A stretch of 64,000 nt of DNA from Pseudomonas umsongensis. Lineage in GTDB: Bacteria > Pseudomonadota > Gammaproteobacteria > Pseudomonadales > Pseudomonadaceae. This document shows, one piece after another, positions 42,507 to 50,954 of the stretch. The stretch lies in NCBI RefSeq assembly GCF_002236105.1, contig NZ_NIWU01000006.1, forward strand, positions 186,001 through 250,000, in the 5' to 3' direction. Both the position numbers and the translations under genes were made by a program. How positions within the stretch are numbered: position 1 is the first letter of the stretch; the number at the start of each line of letters is the position of its first letter. The notes under the pieces were generated by a model. The model was not told the origin of the DNA. It worked only from the letters and a program-made list of their open reading frames with translations, and searched no databases.

Positions 42507-45500
42507 TCAGTGAACCGTCAGCTGACCGAGCGCCGGTTTCTGCTCCTGAGCCTGATGCTGTGGCGCGTACACCTGGGTAAAACGCGCCGGCGGCAGGCTG
42601 AACTGGCCTTTCTGCGAGAAGCGCACCAGGTGACGCAAACGCAGTTCGCCGCTCAAGGCATCCACCGGCACTGCATAGGCCATTTGTCCGGGCTCGAAAC
42701 GGGCCTTCTCCAGCGCAGAAGGTTCGGTCCCGGCCTTGCCCATGAGCTTGATGCCCCAGGTCGTGCGTTCGACATCCGCGCCCGGTGGCAGCGGCACTTC
42801 GAGCAGGCCGTAACGCAAGGGTCTGGCGGCTTTGCTGGTCAGGATCACTTCGTCCAGATACAGGTTGTCGCTGGACAAGGGAGCACTGCCGACAGGCTGC
42901 AGCTTGAAGGTGAAGGCTTCATCGCCCGGCACCAGTCGCGACAGGCGACGGGTGATGGTCACAGGCAGCGGATCGACCGCTGACTGTTTGCTCTGGAAGC
43001 TCAACGCGGCGTTCAGTGGACGCTCCTGAGCACCGCTCAGCGACAAGACGCCGGGGACCTGTGCGCCTTGCCATGTCCAATAGATTTCACCGGTTGCGCC
43101 CTGCTCCTGATTCCAGCCGTCACCCGGTTTCAAGGTCACAGCCGGCGCCGCCTGTTCGATGTTGCGTTGTAACCAGGTCAGTGCCAGTGCACGTTCCAGC
43201 GTGGATTGCTGTGGCAGTAACCGAAGCAACAACGCTTGCGCATGCGCCTGATCGAAGGGCTGCAGCGATGCATTCAGCGCCTCGGCAAATGGCTCGGAGC
43301 TGGTGGCCAGTCGCTGCTGTGCGTCAGCCAATTGCCGCTTGAATGCGGCTGGCAGAGCAACCTTCGATTGCCCCGCCAGCGAGGCGGTCAATGCGCGCGC
43401 AGCAGCCAGGCCCAGCGCCGAGTCCGGATCAGTCATGACCAGGCTATCGCCAGCCACGTCCATGACGTTTGCGGCACTGCCCTCACCGGCGCGCATCAGG
43501 TCCTCCATCAATCCGCTGAGCAAAGTCTCGACCGGCAATTGCATCTGTCTGGCGAACGACAGGATCAGCGCCCGTTGCAACAGTGGCGTGTTCTTCGCCT
43601 GTTTCGCGTACACCTCCAACACTCGCTGCCAGTGCTCTGGCGGTAGGCTCAGCTCCATTACCCGGCTGGCGTGCCAGTCGGCGTAATAGGCGTAGGCGGT
43701 AAGAAACGCATCCGGTTCGCCGTCCAGGCCCCACCAGGTGAAGCTCGCCGAAGGGCCGGCCATTTGCACCAGGCGCAGGCGGCTGTTCTGCATGATCAGG
43801 CGCAAGCGATCGCGGACCTGCGGGTTCGACGATAAGGCTGGATAGGCGATGCTCAACGGCAGCAATTGACTGGCGGTCTGTTCGACGCCGCCGTACGGAT
43901 AGCTCAGCAGATCATCGAGGGCAGCACGGAACAGTGCTTGCGGGCTGTCGTCCAGACGCAGACGGATATCCGTTGCATCCGCTGGCAGGTTCAGCGGCGT
44001 ATCCGCGCCAGCTACGTCCACGCGTTGGCTTTGCGTGACTTGCCAGCCTTCGCCGGTTGCGCTCAGGTGCACGGTCAAGGCATCGACGGTTTTACCGTCC
44101 TGCACTAGTTCCGCGCTCCATTCGCCATTGACCAGCCCGAATGCCGGCAGCAGTATGTAGTTGATGCCGCTGTCGAGCGTGACGGGAACCCGCTGTTCGC
44201 TGCCCGCGTAATGAATCACCAGCTCGGCCTTGACCTGGTTTTGCGCCTGGCTGAAAGCAAACACACCAAGATCCGGTTTGTCACCGGCGCGGAATCGAGT
44301 CGGCCCGCTCCACTTCAGGTACAGCGGTTTCTCCGAGCGCACGAACTGCTTCTTCTGCCCGACCTGGCCGCCATCGGCGATGGCCCGGGCGGTGATGCGC
44401 CAGCGGGTCAACGAGTCCGGCATCTTGAAAGTGAAGCGGGTCTTGCCACTGGCATCGGTCACAAGCTCCGGTTGCCAGGCCGCGGTGTCGACGTCTTCGC
44501 GACGCGGGCGCTCCAGCACCTTGACGCCCCGCTCACTGCGGTTGGCCTTGCCCGGCGCGCCAGGGCTGCCAGGCAGCGCGACGTCGTAACTGATGAACGA
44601 CAGACTGGCGCTGGTGCGCACGTTGTTGCGGCGCGGATGGTAGAAGAACTGGTCGATGGACGGCGCGATTTCCGGCTGCAAGGCATAGACCATCTCGTCG
44701 ACCACACTGACCGTCAGATGCGCCGGGATCGGCTTGCCGGCGAACTGCGTGCTCAGGTCGACCGACACGGTTTCACCGGGTCGGTAGGTCTCTTTGTCAG
44801 TGGCGATGGCCACTTCGATCTGCGGCGTGATCACCTTGATACCGGTGTTCTGGAAGCTGTACTGGCCGCCCTTGGTGTACAGCACCGAGAACGTCAGGTT
44901 CGGCGCGAAGCTGTCCTGCACCGCAATGCGTGCGCGGTATTGAGTGTCGCTGAGTTTTTCCAGCTTCAGCCAGTCGCCGCCCTTGGACAGCAGCGCCGTG
45001 GCCTCGACCTTGTCGCGCTCCAGGGACAGCAGCGCATCGCTGATCGGCTCGGGAAAAGTGATCAGCGCCAGCGCTTCATCGCCAGCCTTGTACTCGGGTT
45101 TGTCGAGGACGATTTCCACGGTTCCCGGTACCGCCTTGACGCCCTCGCCGGTGACAGAATGGCCGGTGGCACCGAGGGTGCGACCATGGTCATCCTTGAG
45201 CGAGAGGTTGTAAGTACCGGGACGCTCGAAGGCCAGGCTGAAGCCCTTGTCGGTTGCCGCGAGCTTGCCCTCGCCGGTGCTTTGATCCTCCAGGCGTACC
45301 CAGCCGTAGCTGGCAGGCGTGACCGCTGCGCTCTGCTCGCTTTGATTGACGTAGCTGAACACAACCTTGTCGCCCACCGCACTGAAGCGCCGCGGCGCAC
45401 TCAGGCGAAAATTCGCCGCGCCGCGGTCAATGAGGATTTCCTTGGTGGTCTTGACCCGATACGCCGCGCCATCGCTGGCGAACACGGTGAGCATGTAGCG

Positions 45501-47063
45501 ACTCGGTTTCTCGGCGGCTGGCAAATCGACAACGGCATTACCCTTGGCGTCGGTGGTCGATTCGGTGCTGGTCAGTTCCACCGGGAATTGCCCCAGGTAT
45601 TGCAGCTCGTTGTCGACCATCGACAATTGCTGGGCACGCAGGCTCAGGCTCAACTTGGCGTTGGCCACCGGCTTGCCGTCCGGATAGAGCAGCACCAGGT
45701 TGCCCTTGATCGGTTCGCCGGTGCGGTAATCCTGCTTGGCCAGGTTCAGGGAAATTTCGAAGTGCGGCTTGATGTATTCAGCGACGCGAAAGGCACTGCT
45801 GTAGGCCTGATCCTTATAGTTGAAACGCAACTCGTACCCACCGGCCACAGCATTGTCGGGCAACTGGAAACGGCCTTGGGTACCGGCCTTGGAGTCGAGC
45901 TTCAAGGCCAGGGATTGCAGCGCCGTCCCGGTCGCATCCAATACGGTCACGTTAACGTCGGCTGCGACGGGCTGCACCGAATCCCGGGCGTTCTTGAACT
46001 CGCGCCCGACGATTTTCAGCGACACCCAATCCCCCGGTCGGTACAGCGGGCGGTCAGTGAAAGCAAAGAGTTTGGTGTCGTAGATTTCGCTGTCGTAGTA
46101 GAAGTTCTCCGAGACGAAAACGCCGCCCTCTTCATCCTCGCCAATCACGAATGAGCGCTCGGGACTGACGTGTTTCAGGCGCAGCAAACCATCGGCATCG
46201 GTTGCACCGCTGCTCATCACACCCAGGCCATCGGTCCACAGCACGTTGACCTTGGGCACCGAACTGCCTTCGTGTTTACGCGCAGCCCACACCAGCAGTT
46301 CATCCCCGGCAATCTTGCTGACCGCCACGGTGTTAGAGACGAAGACCATGGTGGTCGCGCGGTACTTGCCGATCAGCGCTTCCACCAGATACAGGCCTGG
46401 TTTCAAGTTGCCCAACGGGATGTAGACGTTGCCCGGCGCCACACTGACGAACTCACTGGAAGACCCGGCGAGGTTCACGCCTTCAGGCGGCTGGATCGGT
46501 TTGGCTTGCCACAGCGGGTAGCGGAATTGGCTGACCACCGGCAGGCCCGGAATCAGGGCGAATTGTGGCTGCGCGTCGTAGGGCGTTGGCGCGGCCATGG
46601 CGTTGCCCATCTTCAATTCCGGCACTTCTTCGGTGACTTGTTTACGCGACTCGTAGGAAAACGCCCGTTGCATGACCCGACGAGATTTGCGGTACCAGGT
46701 GTCCCACAAGTAGGCGAGCGTATTCGACAGGCCTTCGCCCTTGAACTGGCCGTCACTGACGACCCGGTGCAGGTTCTTCTGGCGCTTGAGAAAGTCCAGC
46801 GGCTTGTCGATGCGGTACACCCGAATGTCGGCACCGCCATAGGGTTCCATGCGCAAGCGACGGTAGTCGCGACCCGGCGCTTCAAGGCGGACCATCGCCT
46901 GTTCGTCGCTGGCAAAACTGCTGTCGGCCAGCAGGAAAAAACTTTCACCGGCCACCGGTGTATAGCCGCTGGGTTCGACAGCGTCTTGGGCGTTGACCGT
47001 CGAAAATGGAAGCACCAACGCCAACAGCAGAGGCAGAAAACGCAGCATGCGGGCACCCATCAT
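42507..47063 (-). CDS. magD: bacterial alpha-2-macroglobulin without thioester (YfaS-like)
   Basis: A 1518-residue exported protein with a signal peptide (LLLALVLPFSTVNA). It has the multi-domain A2M layout: repeated MG beta-domains, a bait-like segment before the LERPRREDVDTAAWQPELVT stretch, the macroglobulin core with FTFKMPDSLTRWRI and YLKWSGPTRFRAGD, and an alpha-helical thioester-domain region. At the usual CxEQ motif it reads YPYGGVEQT: Gly1059 replaces the reactive cysteine. This matches the non-thioester YfaS/MagD class; P. aeruginosa MagD is reported as a periplasmic protease trap that partners PBP1b. The ATG at 47063 overlaps the magC stop; 47060 and 47048 are alternatives. Confidence 0.92.
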   Translation of the reverse strand: MMGARMLRFLPLLLALVLPFSTVNAQDAVEPSGYTPVAGESFFLLADSSFASDEQAMVRLEAPGRDYRRLRMEPYGGADIRVYRIDKPLDFLKRQKNLHRVVSDGQFKGEGLSNTLAYLWDTWYRKSRRVMQRAFSYESRKQVTEEVPELKMGNAMAAPTPYDAQPQFALIPGLPVVSQFRYPLWQAKPIQPPEGVNLAGSSSEFVSVAPGNVYIPLGNLKPGLYLVEALIGKYRATTMVFVSNTVAVSKIAGDELLVWAARKHEGSSVPKVNVLWTDGLGVMSSGATDADGLLRLKHVSPERSFVIGEDEEGGVFVSENFYYDSEIYDTKLFAFTDRPLYRPGDWVSLKIVGREFKNARDSVQPVAADVNVTVLDATGTALQSLALKLDSKAGTQGRFQLPDNAVAGGYELRFNYKDQAYSSAFRVAEYIKPHFEISLNLAKQDYRTGEPIKGNLVLLYPDGKPVANAKLSLSLRAQQLSMVDNELQYLGQFPVELTSTESTTDAKGNAVVDLPAAEKPSRYMLTVFASDGAAYRVKTTKEILIDRGAANFRLSAPRRFSAVGDKVVFSYVNQSEQSAAVTPASYGWVRLEDQSTGEGKLAATDKGFSLAFERPGTYNLSLKDDHGRTLGATGHSVTGEGVKAVPGTVEIVLDKPEYKAGDEALALITFPEPISDALLSLERDKVEATALLSKGGDWLKLEKLSDTQYRARIAVQDSFAPNLTFSVLYTKGGQYSFQNTGIKVITPQIEVAIATDKETYRPGETVSVDLSTQFAGKPIPAHLTVSVVDEMVYALQPEIAPSIDQFFYHPRRNNVRTSASLSFISYDVALPGSPGAPGKANRSERGVKVLERPRREDVDTAAWQPELVTDASGKTRFTFKMPDSLTRWRITARAIADGGQVGQKKQFVRSEKPLYLKWSGPTRFRAGDKPDLGVFAFSQAQNQVKAELVIHYAGSEQRVPVTLDSGINYILLPAFGLVNGEWSAELVQDGKTVDALTVHLSATGEGWQVTQSQRVDVAGADTPLNLPADATDIRLRLDDSPQALFRAALDDLLSYPYGGVEQTASQLLPLSIAYPALSSNPQVRDRLRLIMQNSRLRLVQMAGPSASFTWWGLDGEPDAFLTAYAYYADWHASRVMELSLPPEHWQRVLEVYAKQAKNTPLLQRALILSFARQMQLPVETLLSGLMEDLMRAGEGSAANVMDVAGDSLVMTDPDSALGLAAARALTASLAGQSKVALPAAFKRQLADAQQRLATSSEPFAEALNASLQPFDQAHAQALLLRLLPQQSTLERALALTWLQRNIEQAAPAVTLKPGDGWNQEQGATGEIYWTWQGAQVPGVLSLSGAQERPLNAALSFQSKQSAVDPLPVTITRRLSRLVPGDEAFTFKLQPVGSAPLSSDNLYLDEVILTSKAARPLRYGLLEVPLPPGADVERTTWGIKLMGKAGTEPSALEKARFEPGQMAYAVPVDALSGELRLRHLVRFSQKGQFSLPPARFTQVYAPQHQAQEQKPALGQLTVH

Positions 47064-47698
47064 TGGGAGAGAAAATTCAGTCGATAGACGCCGATGAAGT
47101 TGGGGTTGGCTGCATCGGGTATCCATCGGGTGTCCTTCCATGTCATGAGTTGTTGCAGGCTTGCCGAACGCATGCCGTTGTCGGTGGGAGTAGTGGTGCC
47201 GGTGTGATAGGCGATGTAGCGGCCCATCCAGATCATCAGGTGCTGGTCGTCGCCCTGGTCGAAAAACATCAGGTCGCCGGGACGCGCCTGTGCGATATCG
47301 CGGCCAACCAGTTGGCTGTTGAACTGGATCAGCTTGATCGCATTGACGTAGGGCCCGACCTTGCCACCACCTTGCTGCCATTGCTGGGCCAGCCCGCGCT
47401 GACCCGCACTCAACTCCAGTTCCGGCGGCAGGTAGCGGTTGGACAGGCCATTGCTGCGCAGCCATTTGTCGTCATGGACTTTCAGCGCTTCGTTGGCGGC
47501 AAAACGCACCAGGCCCGCGCAGTCCTGCTGATACCAGCGCGGGCTCGGCCCCCGACTCAGTTGCTCCTGCGCGATGCGGACGAACCAGGCGCGGAACACC
47601 TGGGATTGCTGCGGATCAAGCGCCGGTGTTTCGATCGCTCGGGCGCCCGCGCTCAACAGCAAAGCGAGCACGCCGAGGCTGCGGATCAGTACGTTCAC
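47060..47698 (-). CDS. magC: DUF1175 exported protein, NlpC/P60-like
   Basis: A 212-residue exported protein of the YfaT/DUF1175 family. It has the key features of an NlpC/P60 cysteine peptidase: QQDCAGLVRFAANEAL with the putative nucleophile cysteine and, later, PGDLMFFDQGDDQHLMIWMG with the histidine, then IAYHTG. The family is not generally annotated as a hydrolase, so activity is inferred. The GTG at 47698 is chosen because it overlaps the magB stop (GTGA) and begins a clean signal peptide (NVLIRSLGVLALLLSAGARA); an ATG at 47710 is the alternative. Its stop overlaps magD. Confidence 0.85.
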   Translation of the reverse strand: MNVLIRSLGVLALLLSAGARAIETPALDPQQSQVFRAWFVRIAQEQLSRGPSPRWYQQDCAGLVRFAANEALKVHDDKWLRSNGLSNRYLPPELELSAGQRGLAQQWQQGGGKVGPYVNAIKLIQFNSQLVGRDIAQARPGDLMFFDQGDDQHLMIWMGRYIAYHTGTTTPTDNGMRSASLQQLMTWKDTRWIPDAANPNFIGVYRLNFLSQ

Positions 47699-49422
47699 AG
47701 GGCTTTCCATTGCAGCGGCAGCCATTGCCAGTGGCCATCGGGTTCGGTGCCCTCGGGCAGGGTCAGGGCGTACTTGCCGTATCCGCCGAGCTTGCGCAAT
47801 TTGGGGATCAGGTAGGTTTGCGCCGCGTTGTAGAACACCGGTTCCATGTCTTGCGGCAGGCTGTCGAGGGTTTCGCGCTGCATCAACTGCGCCATGGCGT
47901 CCGGGCCGAAGTACACCGGCATCAGCAGGTCCTTGGGCACCACGTCGGCCATCGGCGGGAAGCGTTTGTCGAGGGTGCCAAGGGCCTTGTCCAGCAGTTT
48001 GTCATCGAGGGAAAACAACAGCGTCGACCCGTGGCGCGCCAGGCTGACGTTCATGAAAGCCTGGCCGGTGATCGCATCGGGATTCGCGGCATCCTTGGCC
48101 GCATACGGACCGAAACGGGAGCTGACCTGACGCTGCCACTGGCGGTTGTCACCTTGCTGTTTCTCAATCACCGGGAACACATGCTCATCGACCTTGCCTT
48201 CATAAGCGCCGACCATCGAGCCGAACAGCCTGCCCAGTTCGCCATCGAGGCTGGCGCTGTCTTCATCCTTTAGGCTGGCGACCAGCAGTGGTGTGTACAG
48301 CCGCGAATCGGCGTACCAGCACAGGCCCGCCGCACCGGCCATGTGCTCGGTCAACGCCTGGGCCGCAGTCTCGTCAGCACCGAGTTTGAGCAGCAGCGGC
48401 TTCTGTTGCTCGGCAGCCAGCGGCACGGCCACGCAAGCGCTGGCGCCCATCGGCATGGCTTGCCAGATCGGCTTGAAATCAAAGTCCGGCTGATCGTCCA
48501 GTTCATCCATGGCCAGGAAGCTGTGCCAGCCCTTGTCATCCATGTCGAAGCGCAACCCGGCGAAATTCGGGATGAAGCGCTGATACCCCATGGCGAGCAC
48601 GCTGGCATTCACCGACAGTCGCTGCTTCACTTCCGGCGCGCGGGGTTGCAAGCCAAACGCTTCGGGGAACAGTTTGTCGCCGTTGAGCAGTGCGGCGATG
48701 GCTTGGGTCGAGACACTGCCCGACTCCTGCGTCGCTCCACTTTGCGGATCGTAGAGTTTGGTTGGATTCGACAGCACCACCAGTTTGTCGCCATGGGAGG
48801 CAAACAGCAGCGCCTTGCTGGCGTTGTAGCTGAGCTGATAAAGCGCCACGTCGTCGTTGCCGACTTTCACGTCTGCGAGTTTGCTCAACTGCGAATCATC
48901 CAGCGCCACTTTGGCCAGCGGCTCCAGCACCTTGGCCAGGCCACCGCGATCCATCACCAGCAGGAAATCCTTGAGCCTGCCATCCGCCCCGCGCCACAAC
49001 GCAACGTCCGCCGGTTGATCGAACAGCTGCTCGATCAGCGTGTCCTGCAACTTCAGCTCATGCTCGTAGATGATCCGCCGCAAGCTGCCGATCAGCCCGA
49101 GGCGATCGGCGTGGGTTTCGTAATAGAAGACGAAATCTTCGGTCAGGGTTTCCTTTAGGAACGGTACCGCCAGCAGGTCCCTGGGCAACTGGCTCAAGGA
49201 GTGGGTCTCGAGCAAGCCATCGGGGCGACTCATGCCGAGTTTTTCCGCCGCCAGTTGCGGGGCCGGGGCTTTGCTTTTCAGCATCAGCCAGCCCATGCCA
49301 GCAGCCACGCCCACGACCAGACACAGCCCGATCACAATGGCCCGGACATTTTTTCCTGCCCAATAGCGGGACGGCTTGGGGCCAGGTGTTACAGCGGCCG
49401 GGGAAACAGTGTCATCGCTCAT
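47695..49422 (-). CDS. magB: DUF2138 inner-membrane-anchored protein (YfaA-like)
   Basis: A 575-residue protein with a single N-terminal membrane segment (AIVIGLCLVVGVAAGMGWLM) and a large periplasmic domain of the DUF2138 family. No catalytic motif was recognised. Text typical of the family includes ETHSLSQLPRDLLAVPFLKE and FYYETHADRLGLIGSLRRI. It sits between magA and magC, as yfaA does beside yfaT in E. coli, and is probably the membrane platform of the Mag complex. Confidence 0.85.
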   Translation of the reverse strand: MSDDTVSPAAVTPGPKPSRYWAGKNVRAIVIGLCLVVGVAAGMGWLMLKSKAPAPQLAAEKLGMSRPDGLLETHSLSQLPRDLLAVPFLKETLTEDFVFYYETHADRLGLIGSLRRIIYEHELKLQDTLIEQLFDQPADVALWRGADGRLKDFLLVMDRGGLAKVLEPLAKVALDDSQLSKLADVKVGNDDVALYQLSYNASKALLFASHGDKLVVLSNPTKLYDPQSGATQESGSVSTQAIAALLNGDKLFPEAFGLQPRAPEVKQRLSVNASVLAMGYQRFIPNFAGLRFDMDDKGWHSFLAMDELDDQPDFDFKPIWQAMPMGASACVAVPLAAEQQKPLLLKLGADETAAQALTEHMAGAAGLCWYADSRLYTPLLVASLKDEDSASLDGELGRLFGSMVGAYEGKVDEHVFPVIEKQQGDNRQWQRQVSSRFGPYAAKDAANPDAITGQAFMNVSLARHGSTLLFSLDDKLLDKALGTLDKRFPPMADVVPKDLLMPVYFGPDAMAQLMQRETLDSLPQDMEPVFYNAAQTYLIPKLRKLGGYGKYALTLPEGTEPDGHWQWLPLQWKAL

Positions 49423-49458
49423 TTCACAAAACCCGAATTCATCCGTGGAGCGGGATGC

Positions 49459-50247
49459 TTAATAGTTGAAAGTCTTGACCAGCAGCAGGTCACCGATTGC
49501 GCGCAGGGGCACGATGAAGGTTTCGCGTTTTTCGTCGACGGTGTTTTCGTTGAGCACCAGGTTGATTTGCGACGTAATGACCTCGTTCTGATTGCTGGTC
49601 TCATCGAAGTTATAGCCGCCGCTACCGAAGTTGCCCCAATAGTTGACGTAAACCAGATAGGTGCCATGCAGCGACGCGGTCATGGTGAACATTTCCGGGC
49701 CGGGGCCGTCGACGCCGTCCGGGTCGAGGCCACCACCATTGCTCATCGCCGGCCGTGCCCAGAACGCGTGCTGGCCGTCGGGGGTGACGATGTGCAGGTC
49801 AAGTTCGGCTTTTGGATCGTCCCACCCCAGCACCACGCGAATCCGTGCGGGCGTGCGTAAATTGTTGGCTTCATAGAATTGCACGCGTTTGAGCGACTGG
49901 CCTTCGGCGCTGCGCACTTCGACGCTGTTGGAGCCGGCTCCGAATGCATAGGGCCGGGCAAACCGGCCCTGATCGTCGGTGTACAGGTTCAACGGATTAC
50001 CGTTGACTGCGATCGTGTGGGGTCCGCGCTGGGTACCGATGGCCTTGAGCTGGCCCTGGATCATCGTGCGATTGCGCTGCACACCACGGTCGATGGGTGG
50101 CGTGGGATAGGCGACTTGCGGGCTTTCCGTACGGTCCAGCAAACCGTTGAAGCGCCAGCCGCCCACCGGCTCCGACAGCTCGGCACTGGGCGCGGCCAGG
50201 GCGGGCGCACAGGCCCAGCCGATCAGCAGCAAAAGAAATGAGCGCAT
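49459..50247 (-). CDS. magA: DUF2135 secreted protein (YfaP-like), first gene of the mag operon
   Basis: A 262-residue exported protein with a signal peptide (FLLLLIGWACAPALA) and a DUF2135 domain (IRVVLGWDDPKAELDLHIVTPDGQH, GTYLVYVNYWG). It is paralogous to magF. The ATG at 50247 has AGGAGG six bases upstream, the best ribosome site in the operon; an in-frame ATG at 50268 is less likely. With five more genes reading leftward and gaps of 36 bases or less, it heads the operon, whose promoter should lie in 50248-50480. Confidence 0.87.
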   Translation of the reverse strand: MRSFLLLLIGWACAPALAAPSAELSEPVGGWRFNGLLDRTESPQVAYPTPPIDRGVQRNRTMIQGQLKAIGTQRGPHTIAVNGNPLNLYTDDQGRFARPYAFGAGSNSVEVRSAEGQSLKRVQFYEANNLRTPARIRVVLGWDDPKAELDLHIVTPDGQHAFWARPAMSNGGGLDPDGVDGPGPEMFTMTASLHGTYLVYVNYWGNFGSGGYNFDETSNQNEVITSQINLVLNENTVDEKRETFIVPLRAIGDLLLVKTFNY

Positions 50248-50425
50248 GTGATGCCTCCTGCCATGCATGACGAAACCTTGCGCCTGATCCTCGGCGCGTT
50301 ACAGATGTGGGTACTGCGTTTCGTCTGAAAGACCCATGAATAGCGGGTCGTCGATGGCGGGAAGGTTAGACGTGCGGGTGTTTTTTAACAATCGGATGCG
50401 TCCGGATTTGCGGGGAGAGTCACGA

Positions 50426-50469
50426 TGAGCCGATTACCGTTCCTATTCGGCTCACAAAATGAGCCGAAT
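50426..50469. repeat. three-arm inverted repeat upstream of magA
   Basis: TGAGCCGATT (50426-50435), ATTCGGCTCA (50445-50454) and TGAGCCGAAT (50460-50469). The middle arm can pair perfectly with the right arm (10 bp, five-base loop) or with one mismatch with the left arm, so two exclusive hairpins are possible. It lies about 180 bases upstream of the magA ATG. Confidence 0.6.
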
Positions 50470-50481
50470 CGCCACTCACTT

Positions 50482-50603
50482 TGTGGCGAGGGGATTTATC
50501 CCCGTTCGGCTGCAAAGCAGTCGTAAATCCGGACAACGCATACAGTCGGAACAGACGTCAGGGGCCGCTTCGCAGCCCAACGGGGATAAATCCCCTCGCC
50601 ACA
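50482..50603. repeat. REP doublet (REPIN), GTGGCGAGGGGATTTATCCCC family
   Basis: Inverted arms TGTGGCGAGGGGATTTATCC.. (50482-50513) and complement (50572-50603) around about 58 bases. It is the only copy of this family in the window and fills much of the 464-base magA-xseB divergent region. Confidence 0.85.
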
Positions 50604-50711
50604 GGACTGGTTCCTCTCAGGAAACGGTGGCTGAAACACCCCGCTCATTTGCCCATAAACCCCCTATCTGCTAGTGTCGCGCCGGTTTAACGTCAACCGG
50701 AAATCGCCGCC

Positions 50712-50954
50712 ATGGCCCGCAAAAAAGCTGCACTGGATTTCGAACAGTCCCTCGCTGACCTGCAAACGCTGGTAGAGCGTCTGGAGAATGGCGAATTATC
50801 GCTGGAAGACTCGCTGGCCGCTTTCGAGCAAGGCATCGGCCTGACCCGCGATTGCCAGGCGGCGCTGGCCCAGGCCGAGCAAAAGGTTCAAGTGTTGCTC
50901 GAGCGTGATGGCGAGTTGGCCGAGGAACCCTTCGACGCGGATCAACCAGAATGA
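50712..50954 (+). CDS. xseB: exodeoxyribonuclease VII small subunit
   Basis: An 80-residue helical protein that binds XseA to form exonuclease VII. DFEQSLADLQTLVERLENGELSLEDSLAAFEQG is the diagnostic sequence. It overlaps ispA by four bases (ATGA), the usual xseB-ispA-dxs operon. The AGTGTCGCG tract before it shows no promoter I can name with confidence. Confidence 0.97.
   Translation: MARKKAALDFEQSLADLQTLVERLENGELSLEDSLAAFEQGIGLTRDCQAALAQAEQKVQVLLERDGELAEEPFDADQPE

Noticed and set aside
44211..46154. Long rightward open frame (647 codons) opposite magD
   Set aside because: It is the mirror of the magD coding frame in GC-rich DNA, with no ribosome site or family resemblance; magD has clear A2M domains.
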